A stretch of 64,000 nucleotides of DNA from CAYPGT01 sp964512985 (GTDB taxonomy: Bacteria > Cyanobacteriota > Vampirovibrionia > LMEP-6097): NCBI GenBank assembly GCA_964512985.1, contig CAZELI010000008.1:8186-72185 (forward strand), given 5' to 3'. This document shows, in pieces, positions 50,158-58,649 of this stretch. Within the stretch, counting starts at the first letter, position 1. Every line of letters begins with the position of its first letter. The translations under genes and the position numbers were made by a program. Under the pieces are notes generated by a model. It had not been told where the DNA came from. It was given only the letters and a program-made list of their open reading frames with translations, and made no database searches.

Positions 50158-51359
50158 CTGGGTTCGTCTACTTCATTTTTAGACTTTGGTGACGATTCTG
50201 GTCGTTGAGGATTTTCTTTAGGTTTTGGTCCTACTGACACCCCTTCCGGCTCCTTTTCACTTAGCTTCATTGGAGTAAATGGTTGAGTCTTACTCGTCTT
50301 TTCTTCTGGTTTTGTTTCTTTGACTTCTTTTGGAGTTTCTTTTGCTTTAGCATCTGCTATCTTTTTGTCTTCAATTGCTGCAGCTCGTGCTTGAGTGGCA
50401 CCTAGATAAAGGTTTTTAAGAGTTTGTTCACTCACTATTCCCGTTACTCTACCAGTTTCTACAAATTTATTAGTATTTGGATCTTTATATCCAGCAACAA
50501 ACGATGGGTAGCTATCAACACCGTGTTGAATGGCAAGCTTTTGATTTAAGTCGGCATCAACTTTAACGATAGGAGTATTCTTTTGTAAATTACTAACTAT
50601 GCTAGCCATTTGTTGACAAGGACCACACCAGGTTGCTGTGAAATTTTTTATAACAACACCCTCTCGTGCAGCTTGGGCAGTTGCTCCAACCTGAGCTGCA
50701 CCGTCATTGCCTTGGATACTATTAAGTCCTGTATTAAAATCAATATTAGTGAGTGTTCCATAAACTTTTGATCCGTTACTATTCACTCCGTTTCCAGAAT
50801 CAGTAGGTGGTATATATCTATCTCCTCGACCACCAAAATTAATAGGTGGTGTCGAACCACCTCCATTAAAACTATCACGTGGTGGACGACATCCACCCGG
50901 TCCGCATCCACCACCGGATTCACTTTCTGAATTACTTCCCTCTGAGTTATTTCTTCTAGTGTTTTTGGTTGGAGCTGCACCGCCAGAGCTTCCACCACCA
51001 CCTCCACCACCAAAGGCACCTCCTATTGCTCCTATTCCTTGAGCCGCCGCTTGTGCTGCTTGAGCAGCCCCAGGAGGAAGCATGGCTGCCGCTGGACTTG
51101 CGAAAGCCGCGCTAGCATAAGGACCTAGTGCGCTAGCAACCTGCTGACCTGTTTTGGCTGCTTGAGCTAGTGGATTCTTCGGGTCTGTAAAATCTAATAG
51201 TTTAGTAAGTCCCTTACCAATTTCAGATGAACTGCTATCTGTTGATGTTTCAGATCCAGTAGTTTGTTTGTTAGAAGAGTTAGTTTGAGCAACAGTAGTC
51301 TGAGTAACAGAACTAATTGCTGTTCTTGCGACACTTGACGTTGCAACTACACTTGCCAA
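50154..51359 (-). CDS. Thioredoxin-domain protein with long low-complexity N-terminus
   Basis: About 401 residues. The first 200 are low-complexity: Ser/Thr, then Ala-rich (GAAQAAQAAAQGIGAIGG), a Gly run, and GGCGPGGCRPP with paired Cys. A thioredoxin fold follows (about 225-320) with the active site ATWCGPCQQM and the cis-Pro motif SYPSF. The tail is Lys/Glu/Pro-rich. No signal peptide or anchor is visible. I suggest TTG 51359, nine bases after AAGGAG; an ATT (51362) would be better spaced, and a TTG at 51392 is open. SEIGKG near residue 46 recalls motifs in the genes at 37657 and 39005. A cytosolic thiol-disulphide role is implied, but the function of the tail regions is unknown. Confidence 0.75.
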   Translation of the reverse strand: MASVVATSSVARTAISSVTQTTVAQTNSSNKQTTGSETSTDSSSSEIGKGLTKLLDFTDPKNPLAQAAKTGQQVASALGPYASAAFASPAAAMLPPGAAQAAQAAAQGIGAIGGAFGGGGGGGSSGGAAPTKNTRRNNSEGSNSESESGGGCGPGGCRPPRDSFNGGGSTPPINFGGRGDRYIPPTDSGNGVNSNGSKVYGTLTNIDFNTGLNSIQGNDGAAQVGATAQAAREGVVIKNFTATWCGPCQQMASIVSNLQKNTPIVKVDADLNQKLAIQHGVDSYPSFVAGYKDPNTNKFVETGRVTGIVSEQTLKNLYLGATQARAAAIEDKKIADAKAKETPKEVKETKPEEKTSKTQPFTPMKLSEKEPEGVSVGPKPKENPQRPESSPKSKNEVDEPS

Positions 51360-51428
51360 AATCTGACACTCCTTCTGGTTATAGGCTAGCAAGTGAAGAT
51401 TAAGTCTGAGTTAAGAAAGAATTATAAA

Positions 51429-51764
51429 TTACTCTTTGGTAAACTCTAGAGCTGTTTTTAGCTCACCATTCTGGTGCATGTCCATGACTATATCGCAGCC
51501 ACCTACGAATTCACCATTAATATAGAGTTGTGGAAAGGTTGCCCATTCAGAATATATTTTCATACCAGATCTAAGGTCTGGGCTAGAGAGTACATCGTAA
51601 GTAGTAAACTCGGCATCATTAAATTTAAGTGCTTTAACTACAGCATCAGAGAACCCACATTGAGGAAATTCTTTATTACCCTTCATGAATAATACGACTT
51701 TGTCTTTAGTAACAATATCGTCGATTTTTTGTTTAAGTTCAGGGCTGAGTTGTTCGGTTGTCAT
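51429..51764 (-). CDS. grxD: Monothiol glutaredoxin (Grx4/GrxD, CGFS type)
   Basis: A 111-residue CGFS glutaredoxin that carries [2Fe-2S] clusters for delivery to apoproteins. It has FMKGNKEFPQCGFSDAVV (active Cys near 36), the WATFPQLYINGEFVGG TVP/GG glutathione-binding region, and CDIVMDMHQNGEL. The length is normal. Its known partner BolA is encoded 0.7 kb upstream in the same direction, separated by a HepT/MntA pair, and the suf operon lies a little further upstream, so the area serves Fe-S biogenesis. Confidence 0.95.
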   Translation of the reverse strand: MTTEQLSPELKQKIDDIVTKDKVVLFMKGNKEFPQCGFSDAVVKALKFNDAEFTTYDVLSSPDLRSGMKIYSEWATFPQLYINGEFVGGCDIVMDMHQNGELKTALEFTKE

Positions 51765-51773
51765 AATAACTAA

Positions 51774-52058
51774 TTATAGCATTAGGGGTACAGCATCTTT
51801 ATCTATGATTTTTTTAAAGCTTGCAGAGCAACGATTGTAATCTACTAAATCTACAAATATTGGTAAATCAGAATCTTCAAGAGCAAAAATTATGTCTATT
51901 AGAACCTTTTCGTCAATGGGATCTTTATAGGCAAGATCTAAATCTGAAAATCTTTGATTAGTGCCTTTTACCCTAGAACCAAACGCATAGAATGGTATCC
52001 CAGCTTGCTTGAGTATGACTTTTAATATTTCCATGTGCTTAGGTTCAAGGCTAATCAC
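51774..52058 (-). CDS. mntA: MntA-type nucleotidyltransferase antitoxin
   Basis: A 94-residue minimal nucleotidyltransferase. Its motif GSRVKGTNQRFSDLDL fits the MntA signature GS-X10-DXD exactly. In HepT-MntA systems this protein AMPylates the partner toxin and so neutralises it. It overlaps the upstream hepT by 4 bases (ATGA-type) and precedes grxD by 9 bases. The name rests on motif and gene pairing. Confidence 0.87.
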   Translation of the reverse strand: MISLEPKHMEILKVILKQAGIPFYAFGSRVKGTNQRFSDLDLAYKDPIDEKVLIDIIFALEDSDLPIFVDLVDYNRCSASFKKIIDKDAVPLML

Positions 52059-52456
52059 TTTAAAGACTCCAGGTTGATTATTAATTTTCTTAATTCAGCC
52101 AGGAAAATTGGAACCTCAATAACTACCCTTTCAACAACTTCTTCATTATAGGCATGAACAGTTTCATTACGTCTTTTAATAAATTCAAACCATAAATCTG
52201 GATTGTCGATAATATTAGCTCGCGCAGCTTCTCTGAAAATATCTCGTGGCCCGCCTTTAATGGTAAACCCTTGTTGTTCCAAGACTTTGCGTAAAGTTTT
52301 CCAGGCAAGTTCATATGCAAGCTCAAAAAACTGTATAAGACCTGCTCTTTCAAGATCCGTATCAACTTCTGGTAATGACTCTGTGATGAGTTTTTCTAAC
52401 TTCTTTAGTGCTTCTAAAGAAATCGTTCCCATTATCAGCTTTTCATCATCAGACAT
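52055..52456 (-). CDS. hepT: HepT-type HEPN toxin (HI0074 family)
   Basis: A 133-residue helical HEPN-domain protein of the nucleotidyltransferase substrate-binding family. Its RNETVHAY matches the HepT motif R-X4-H-X-Y, where Arg and His form the RNase site and the Tyr is the residue AMPylated by MntA. Upstream GLIQFFELAYELAWKTLRKVL is the family core helix. It is 18 bases downstream of bolA and overlaps mntA, so toxin and antitoxin are embedded in the bolA-grxD run. Confidence 0.87.
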   Translation of the reverse strand: MSDDEKLIMGTISLEALKKLEKLITESLPEVDTDLERAGLIQFFELAYELAWKTLRKVLEQQGFTIKGGPRDIFREAARANIIDNPDLWFEFIKRRNETVHAYNEEVVERVVIEVPIFLAELRKLIINLESLK

Positions 52457-52473
52457 TCTAGGAAGTAATTATA

Positions 52474-52710
52474 TCATTCATCGGTACTCTTAGCCTTAAC
52501 CACTAGCGCATGTATAGTCTCGTCTGCTAGTAGATCTTTCAAAACCTTCTGCACTAGCTGCTCGCGTTTAACTCTTGATAGTCCATTAAACTCTGTGGCT
52601 GTGACGTTTACCTGCCAGTGATTGCCACCCTTTAGGTCTATAGCTTCGACTGACTTAACGTCTAGCTTCTCTTTTAGTAATTGTTCTATGTCGGTGTGTG
52701 TTAATAGCAT
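52474..52710 (-). CDS. bolA: BolA-family protein
   Basis: A 78-residue BolA protein. It has the class II KH-like fold with VEAIDLKGGNHWQVNVTATEF and GLSRVKREQLVQKVL, and a C-terminal LADETIHALVVKAKS. The conserved invariant His is in ETIHAL. BolA forms [2Fe-2S]-bridged heterodimers with CGFS glutaredoxins and helps cluster trafficking. grxD lies 0.7 kb downstream. The start is 3 bases after the AbiEii gene stop. Confidence 0.93.
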   Translation of the reverse strand: MLLTHTDIEQLLKEKLDVKSVEAIDLKGGNHWQVNVTATEFNGLSRVKREQLVQKVLKDLLADETIHALVVKAKSTDE

Positions 52711-52713
52711 AAT

Positions 52714-53343
52714 TTATACCTTGTAATAATTCTTTACTTGAGACTGCAATAATTTATCAATTTCTTTCATGGTAATTTGATAACCATTCTTAAAAATTAT
52801 TTTTTGGATCTCGACATCATCAGTGTAAGTTAATCCTCTCAAAAACACATTGCTATCCATATGGGGATATTTCTCGGAACATGCTTTAAGTATTGTTGCT
52901 AAATCGTATTCTTGTAAAATATAATATAGATCCACGTAGTCTTTTAAGACGGCTCTGTTTCGTAATGCAGCTAGCTTCATGCAGGCTATGTCAAGGATTG
53001 ATGACAATGGAAAATATTCTAGTTCTATTAAAGGGTTAACTAATTTATAGTTGTATCTAAAAAAACTTAATTTAATATGATTGTCAATTTCGATATATAG
53101 GGTGTCTTCTTCGTCCTTGGTCACAAAAAGTACGTGACCTTTAAAAGATTCTTCTAATTTTTTATATAACTCTTCGGTGTTAAATGAACCTTCCTTAAAA
53201 AAATCAAAATCTTCACTATCTCTGTGCCCTATTTGTAGAGCGAGTGAAGTTCCACCAGCTAAGTAGAATCCATATTGATTAACTACTTTCAATAAAGGCA
53301 AAATATTTTTCCTTTGTTCGTCCAGTATGTTTGTGTGAATCAT
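52714..53343 (-). CDS. AbiEii-type nucleotidyltransferase toxin
   Basis: A 209-residue DUF1814/AbiEii protein. The nucleotidyltransferase motif is LAGGTSLALQIGHRDSEDFDFF (near 29-50). It also has LEYFPLSSILDIACMKLAAL and RAVLKDYVDLYYIL, all features of type IV (AbiE/MenA-like) toxins that transfer nucleotides to tRNA. It overlaps the upstream DUF6922 gene by 4 bases and is followed after 3 bases by bolA. It is shorter than phage-defence AbiEii (about 300 residues), matching the chromosomal subgroup paired with DUF6922. Confidence 0.87.
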   Translation of the reverse strand: MIHTNILDEQRKNILPLLKVVNQYGFYLAGGTSLALQIGHRDSEDFDFFKEGSFNTEELYKKLEESFKGHVLFVTKDEEDTLYIEIDNHIKLSFFRYNYKLVNPLIELEYFPLSSILDIACMKLAALRNRAVLKDYVDLYYILQEYDLATILKACSEKYPHMDSNVFLRGLTYTDDVEIQKIIFKNGYQITMKEIDKLLQSQVKNYYKV

Positions 53344-53615
53344 ATGAATCGAGTAGTCCTCTTCGGATTAGTTTCAAAAATAATTGACCAGAGCTTTAAT
53401 GACTTACGATCCCATGAACTTGAAATAGAATCTTCTATGATTTTTTTAATAGTATCTCTAGGGTATGTAGAAATGAGCCAACGACAAGCTTTCTCTGAAC
53501 CATTGTTTAAAACAGAAAAAATAATAGACTGCTTGTCTTCATCTAAATCCATCTTACTGAGATCATAAGACCAGAGACAGGGTTTAACAAAATCAGGTAT
53601 CTGATTAGCGCTCAT
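53340..53615 (-). CDS. DUF6922-type antitoxin partner of AbiEii
   Basis: A 91-residue protein with LWSYDLSKMDLDEDKQSII and a WxLxxTYPRDTIKKIIEDS segment, which I recognise from small proteins encoded just upstream of AbiEii-like toxins (DUF6922). I chose ATG 53615 because a minus-strand TATAAT (53630-53625) ends 9 bases upstream. The frame is open to 53657, but that start lies upstream of the -10 box. It is the first gene of the leftward run that reaches grxD. Confidence 0.72.
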   Translation of the reverse strand: MSANQIPDFVKPCLWSYDLSKMDLDEDKQSIIFSVLNNGSEKACRWLISTYPRDTIKKIIEDSISSSWDRKSLKLWSIIFETNPKRTTRFI

Positions 53616-53624
53616 ATATATATT

Positions 53625-53630
53625 ATTATA
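53625..53630 (-). promoter_or_regulatory. -10 box of the AbiEii-bolA-hepT-mntA-grxD run
   Basis: On the minus strand TATAAT (53630-53625) is followed 9 bases later by ATG 53615 with no ribosome-binding site, so the transcript would have a leader of only 2-3 bases. Confidence 0.5.
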
Positions 53631-53663
53631 CCCCAAATGACCCACTGAAAATGTCATTTCACT

Positions 53664-53745
53664 CCTTCGCGGAACACGCGCTTCGCGCGGTTCCGACCTT
53701 TTTTATGGACCTGGCTAGAAAAACTTCGTTTTTCAGCAGGTCCTA
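53664..53745. terminator. Two hairpins after sufS, probable terminator
   Basis: GGACCTG (53709-53715) pairs with CAGGTCC (53738-53744), with an inner GAAAAAC/GTTTTTC stem. A second hairpin, GGAAC...GCGCTTCGCGC...GTTCC, lies near 53671-53694. On the plus strand CCTTTTTTA lies between them. The first stem includes the last sufS codons (Arg-Thr-Cys-stop), so the sufS end is read from an inverted repeat. Confidence 0.6.
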
Positions 53746-55004
53746 AATATCTTCACGGTTTGTTTTAGCGCTTCAATGCAACGATCAATATCATCTATAT
53801 TATTGTAGAAAGCAATAGAGATACGTGTTGTAGAATCAATACCGAATCGCTCCATTACAGGCTGAGCGCAATGATGACCAGTTCTGACAGCGATACCATG
53901 CTCGTTTAGCATAGTGCCTATATCAAAACTTCCTATATCGTCAAACACAAAGCTACTAATACTAGCTTTGTTCTGTGCTTGTCCAATGATTCTTAGACCT
54001 TCTATTTCTTTTAATTTATTCTCGCAATATTTATGTAAATCCTTTTCGTAGACTACAATTTCGTCTATGCCAATGCTTTCTATATATTTAATAGCCTCCC
54101 CTAACCCAATTACTTCTACTATAGGCGGGGTGCCTGCTTCAAACTTAAACGGTAATTCTGCGTACACGGTTTTATCATGCCGAACTTTCTCTATCATCTC
54201 TCCGCCGCCATGATAAGGTGGCATGGCATTTAATAATGTTTGTTTGCCATAGAGTATGCCGACTCCTGTCGGTCCGTAGAGCTTATGTCCAGAGAATACA
54301 TAGAAATCTGCGTCTAGATCTTGTACATCTACCTTGCTATGCGTAATGCCCTGGGCGCCATCTATAAGTACAACTGCATTATGCTTATGAGCAAGAGCAA
54401 TCATTTCTTTAATAGGATTAACAGTACCAATAGAGTTGGAGATATGGGTTAAGGCTAGAATTTTTACTTTGCCACTTGAAATCAACTTCTGGTAAGCTTC
54501 TTGGTCAAGTTCACCGTTATCGAGTACTGGAATAACTTTTAAACTGGCTCCGATTCTACTGGCGTGTATTTGCCAAGGGATAATATTGGCGTGATGCTCT
54601 AGCCCAGAGATCAAAATCTCAATAGTCTCTTCCGTATATAAAGGACTACGAGGTTCATTGCTTGTGTTTAGATGAGAACCAATTCCTTTCAGGGCTGAAC
54701 AGAAACTACTAGCTACTAAATTAATCGCTTCAGTAGTACCTCGTGTGAAAATTATTTCTTGAGTGGATTTAGCGTTAATAAAAGTTCTTACTCGTTCCCT
54801 CGTTGCATCAAAAGCTTGAGTGGAGAGGGTGCTTAAGTCATAAACTCCGCGACGCACAGTACCATTAGATTCCACCATAAACTTGCGCATTGCTTCTATT
54901 ACTTGTATTGGTTTCTGAGCAGTGGCTGCGCTGTCTAGGTAGACGAGTTTTTTGCCATTGATTTTACTGTCGAGTATAGGAAAGTCTTTGCGATATTTTT
55001 CCAT
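53733..55004 (-). CDS. sufS: Cysteine desulfurase SufS
   Basis: A 423-residue group II cysteine desulfurase that mobilises sulfur for Fe-S assembly. It has the N-terminal YLDSAATAQKP, the PLP Lys in FYVFSGHKLYGPTG (near 225-238) and the catalytic Cys in VRTGHHCAQP (near 365-374). It is the last gene of the operon, 7 bases after sufD. No sufE or sufU is in the window, so the sulfur-transfer partner is encoded elsewhere or absent. Confidence 0.96.
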   Translation of the reverse strand: MEKYRKDFPILDSKINGKKLVYLDSAATAQKPIQVIEAMRKFMVESNGTVRRGVYDLSTLSTQAFDATRERVRTFINAKSTQEIIFTRGTTEAINLVASSFCSALKGIGSHLNTSNEPRSPLYTEETIEILISGLEHHANIIPWQIHASRIGASLKVIPVLDNGELDQEAYQKLISSGKVKILALTHISNSIGTVNPIKEMIALAHKHNAVVLIDGAQGITHSKVDVQDLDADFYVFSGHKLYGPTGVGILYGKQTLLNAMPPYHGGGEMIEKVRHDKTVYAELPFKFEAGTPPIVEVIGLGEAIKYIESIGIDEIVVYEKDLHKYCENKLKEIEGLRIIGQAQNKASISSFVFDDIGSFDIGTMLNEHGIAVRTGHHCAQPVMERFGIDSTTRISIAFYNNIDDIDRCIEALKQTVKIFRTC

Positions 55005-55011
55005 GATTATA

Positions 55012-56442
55012 TTATTGGTAACGAGCTTTCTTGTATTTATTATTATCCGCTAAAGACTCAAGAGTATGAATAGACTCATCACCATCTTGCGGTGACTTGA
55101 GACTAGCAAAAGCCAGATTTGTAGCATAGTTTTGAGCAGATTCTACGGATATCTTACTAATCAATTCTCGAGCAAAGCTATAAGTAAGTATTGCTTTAGC
55201 ATTCTGCTCGTCTAAGCCTCTACTCTGTAAGTAGAATAATTCATCAGCGCTAAGACTACCTACGGTAGAGCCATGCGAGCATTTCACATCATCAGCAAGT
55301 ATGTTTAATTGAGGTCTGGAGTCTATATGTGCTTCTTTAGATAGCAAGAGATTCTTGTTTAGTTGGGTTGCATCGGTTCTCTGTGCGTCTCTATAAACTT
55401 CTATTAAGCCATTAAACTCCGCTCTAGACTTGCCTTGTAAGAGACCCTTGAATAATTGTTCACTACTGGAGTGTCCTGCTCTATGATTCACTTGTACCTT
55501 ATGGTGTGACTTGCGTTCTTGGTTAAGTACATAGAGTCCATTAATAGCAGCATGGGCTCCTTCGGCATTGATATCCACGGTAATATCATCACGACTAGAT
55601 TTAGCACCAAAGCTGAAAGAATTAAATTCAAACTTGCTATCTCTATCAAGCTTGGCATCAAGTGTATAGAGGCAGGATGCTTGCTTGGATTCGTTTTGAA
55701 TTTTATCGAGTTTGATTTGAGCGCCTTGATCTAGATGCAGCTCTATAACTGCATTAGTGAGGTATTGACTGTCTTCTAGTCCAATGTAATTAACAATGAT
55801 ATCTAGCTTCGAGTTCTTGCCTGCGCAAATTAGTGAGCGCATTTGATTGAAGTTGTTTTGATTAGAAATATGGAGTATCTGTAGAGGTTTATCGCTAGTA
55901 AAGTTATCCTCTAGATACAACAGAAACCCATTAGTTAGGAGTAAAGTATTGATTGCTTTGAAATATTTAGATTCACCTTCTAGGTTCTCGGCAAATATTT
56001 TCTCGGTAATAGCTTTAGCTTCAGGTGTAAGTGCTATTGGATCATTGAAATTCAGAATATGCATGCCTGGCTTACTATAGGTGAAATTAGAAAGTTGCGG
56101 TGAATAAGCTCCGTTCACTGTTACTAGTAATTGATCAACGGTTTCTCTGTAAACATATTTGTCTACTAATTTATTTAACTCTTGAATACTTAGTCCACTG
56201 CTGCATTCTACCTGTGGTGTGCCGCTGATAGTATATTCCTTGTTTAAAATATCCGTGAAGTCAAAATACTTCCAGTCTTCGCTTTGACGGTTTGGGAAAC
56301 CTAGCTCCTGAAGTTTCTTAAGAGCCAGTTCTTGTTTACGTTTGATGAAATCTATAGACGATAAAGTATAGGAACTTGACTTGGTGATGCCATCGATGAA
56401 CTGTGATTCTTTATTGTCGTTAGGTTTGGTCATTGTTGTCAT
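55012..56442 (-). CDS. sufD: Fe-S cluster assembly protein SufD
   Basis: A 476-residue SufD, the structural partner of SufB in the SufBC2D scaffold. It has the N-terminal helical part with QELGFPNRQSEDWKYFD, the beta-helix core, and the C-terminal signatures VKCSHGSTVGSLSADELFYLQSRGL, with the conserved Cys/His that pairs with SufB in cluster assembly. It overlaps sufC by 4 bases (ATGA type). Confidence 0.94.
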   Translation of the reverse strand: MTTMTKPNDNKESQFIDGITKSSSYTLSSIDFIKRKQELALKKLQELGFPNRQSEDWKYFDFTDILNKEYTISGTPQVECSSGLSIQELNKLVDKYVYRETVDQLLVTVNGAYSPQLSNFTYSKPGMHILNFNDPIALTPEAKAITEKIFAENLEGESKYFKAINTLLLTNGFLLYLEDNFTSDKPLQILHISNQNNFNQMRSLICAGKNSKLDIIVNYIGLEDSQYLTNAVIELHLDQGAQIKLDKIQNESKQASCLYTLDAKLDRDSKFEFNSFSFGAKSSRDDITVDINAEGAHAAINGLYVLNQERKSHHKVQVNHRAGHSSSEQLFKGLLQGKSRAEFNGLIEVYRDAQRTDATQLNKNLLLSKEAHIDSRPQLNILADDVKCSHGSTVGSLSADELFYLQSRGLDEQNAKAILTYSFARELISKISVESAQNYATNLAFASLKSPQDGDESIHTLESLADNNKYKKARYQ

Positions 56443-57197
56443 TTTATTGCGTATCCAGCTTTCTCTAATTCTAATGCGAGAGACGCGTCGCCAGTCTTGA
56501 TAATGCGTCCTTCAGAAAGTACATGAACATAGTCAGGCTTAACGTAATCTAATAAGCGTTGATAATGCGTTATAAGTAGTACAGCATTACCTTCATTCTT
56601 ATACGTATTAATTCCATCGGCAACTATACGTAGTGCATCTATATCAAGCCCTGAGTCAGTTTCATCAAGAATAGCAAGCTTCGGATTAAGCACTAGCATT
56701 TGTAGGATTTCGTTTTTCTTTTTCTCGCCACCTGAGAACCCTTCATTAAGATTGCGATCTAAGAAATCAGTTTTCATCTTAAGTATATTGATTTTCTCCT
56801 CGATGAAATCATCAAAGTCTAAAGGATCCATTTCTTCCAGTCCTTGAAATTTTTGTTTAGAGTTATATGCCATTCTAAGGAAGTTAAGATTGTTAACACC
56901 AGGGATTTCTACTGGGTATTGGAACGCTAGGAATAGACCTGAGTTAGCACGCTCTTCTATGCCTTCTTTAAGTAAATCTTTAGCACCAAACTGGACTGAG
57001 CCTTTGGTTACTTCATAGCTAGGATGTCCTGCAAGTACCTTAGATAAGGTGCTTTTGCCAGAACCATTAGGTCCCATGATGGCATGTACTTCACCAGCAT
57101 TAATAGTGAGGTTTAATCCTTTAATTATTTGCTTGGTTCCATCATCACTGTTAATTTGGGCATGTAAATCTTTAATTTCTATTATTGTTTCTGGCAT
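56439..57197 (-). CDS. sufC: Fe-S assembly ATPase SufC
   Basis: A 252-residue ABC-type ATPase of the SUF complex, soluble, with no membrane partner. Walker A is GPNGSGKSTL (near 41-50), the signature is NEGFSGGEKKKNE (near 150-162), Walker B is LAILDETDSGLD (near 172-183), and the H-loop is LLITHYQRLL. It is 15 bases downstream of sufB. Confidence 0.97.
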   Translation of the reverse strand: MPETIIEIKDLHAQINSDDGTKQIIKGLNLTINAGEVHAIMGPNGSGKSTLSKVLAGHPSYEVTKGSVQFGAKDLLKEGIEERANSGLFLAFQYPVEIPGVNNLNFLRMAYNSKQKFQGLEEMDPLDFDDFIEEKINILKMKTDFLDRNLNEGFSGGEKKKNEILQMLVLNPKLAILDETDSGLDIDALRIVADGINTYKNEGNAVLLITHYQRLLDYVKPDYVHVLSEGRIIKTGDASLALELEKAGYAIK

Positions 57198-57212
57198 ATT
57201 GTTTCCTTTAAG

Positions 57213-58649
57213 CTATCCAACGGTATTCTCTAATTTAAGTGACATAAGTGCGTTAGCTTCTGCTGCAAACTCTCCTGGTAATTCTTTAAAGACATCCTTG
57301 CAGAATCCAGAGATGATAGTGGCGATAGCATCTTCTACGCTGATGCCGCGTTGTTGTAAGTAGAATAATTGCTCTTCAGATATCTTGGAAGTGGAAGCTT
57401 CATGTTCTACTTTAGAACTGTTGTTAGATACTTCTATATAAGGAGTGGTATTGGCTGAAGATTTAGAGCCGAGTAACATGGAATCACATTGAGTATAATT
57501 GCGAGCATTCTCGGCACTTGGAAGTATTTTCACTAATCCCCTGTATGCGTTTTCTGATTTGCCTGCTGAGATGCCCTTGCTGACTATAGTTGAGCGAGTA
57601 TTACGTCCAATATGAATCATCTTAGTGCCGGTATCGGCTTGCTGTAAGTTATTAGTTAATGCTACTGAATAAAATTCTCCGATAGAGTTGTCTCCTTGTA
57701 GGATGCAACTTGGATATTTCCAAGTGATAGCAGAGCCAGTCTCTACTTGAGTCCAGGATATTTTTGAATTAGCGCCAAGACATTTACCGCGCTTAGTCAC
57801 AAAGTTATAAATTCCACCCTTACCATTCTCGTCACCAGCGTACCAGTTCTGTACTGTAGAATATTTAATCTCAGCATCGCGCATGGTGATAAGTTCTACT
57901 ACTGCTGCATGCAACTGATTAGTGTCAAATGCTGGTGCTGTGCAGCCTTCAAGGTAAGAGACGTAACTGTTCTCGTCACAGATGATCAGGGTTCTCTCGA
58001 ATTGTCCAGAGCCTTCAGTATTAATACGAAAATTAGTTGATAGCTCTATCGGGCAACGTGTATTAGGAGGAATATAAATGAAAGTACCATCACTGAATAC
58101 AGCGCCATTAAGTGCTGCATAGAAATTATCAGAATTAGGAACTACGCTGCCAAGGTATTTTTTAACTAATTCGGAATGTTCTTTAATAGCTTCAGAAATA
58201 GAACAGAAAATTATCCCGATTTCTGCAAGGGCTTTCTTGTGAGTGTTGGCTACTGAAACACTGTCAAAGATTGCATCTACGGCTATGCCTTGTAGGATTT
58301 TTTGTTCTTGTATCGGTATCCCTAGCTTCTCGTAAGTTCTAATGATCTCTGGATCTACTTCGTCTAGGTTTTCTTTGTTTACTTTACGTTTCGGTACTGA
58401 GTAGTAAACAATATCCTGGAAATCAATCTGCGGATAATGGACTCGTGACCATTTCGGTTCCTGCATCTTAGAGAATTGTTTATAAGCATTGAGCCTAAAC
58501 TCAAGCATGAACTTGGGTTCGTCTTTTTTCTCGGAGATTTTTTGGAGAACGTCTTCATTCAAGCCTTTAGGAAAGAACTCGGTCTCTATCTCACTCTTAA
58601 AGCCATATTTATATTCTTGCCCTTGTAGCGTTTCTAAATCAGACGGCAT
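57213..58649 (-). CDS. sufB: Fe-S cluster scaffold SufB
   Basis: The 478-residue scaffold on which the cluster is built. It has PFxxLN-type DIVYYSVPKR, NTRCPIELSTNFRIN, the strongly conserved VQNWYAGDENGKGGIYNFVTKRG and SKISWTQVETGSAITWKYP, and at the C-terminus VEHEASTSKISEEQLFYLQQRG. It overlaps the regulator gene by 11 bases, so the operon order is rrf2-B-C-D-S, as in many Cyanobacteria and Gram-positives. Confidence 0.97.
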   Translation of the reverse strand: MPSDLETLQGQEYKYGFKSEIETEFFPKGLNEDVLQKISEKKDEPKFMLEFRLNAYKQFSKMQEPKWSRVHYPQIDFQDIVYYSVPKRKVNKENLDEVDPEIIRTYEKLGIPIQEQKILQGIAVDAIFDSVSVANTHKKALAEIGIIFCSISEAIKEHSELVKKYLGSVVPNSDNFYAALNGAVFSDGTFIYIPPNTRCPIELSTNFRINTEGSGQFERTLIICDENSYVSYLEGCTAPAFDTNQLHAAVVELITMRDAEIKYSTVQNWYAGDENGKGGIYNFVTKRGKCLGANSKISWTQVETGSAITWKYPSCILQGDNSIGEFYSVALTNNLQQADTGTKMIHIGRNTRSTIVSKGISAGKSENAYRGLVKILPSAENARNYTQCDSMLLGSKSSANTTPYIEVSNNSSKVEHEASTSKISEEQLFYLQQRGISVEDAIATIISGFCKDVFKELPGEFAAEANALMSLKLENTVG

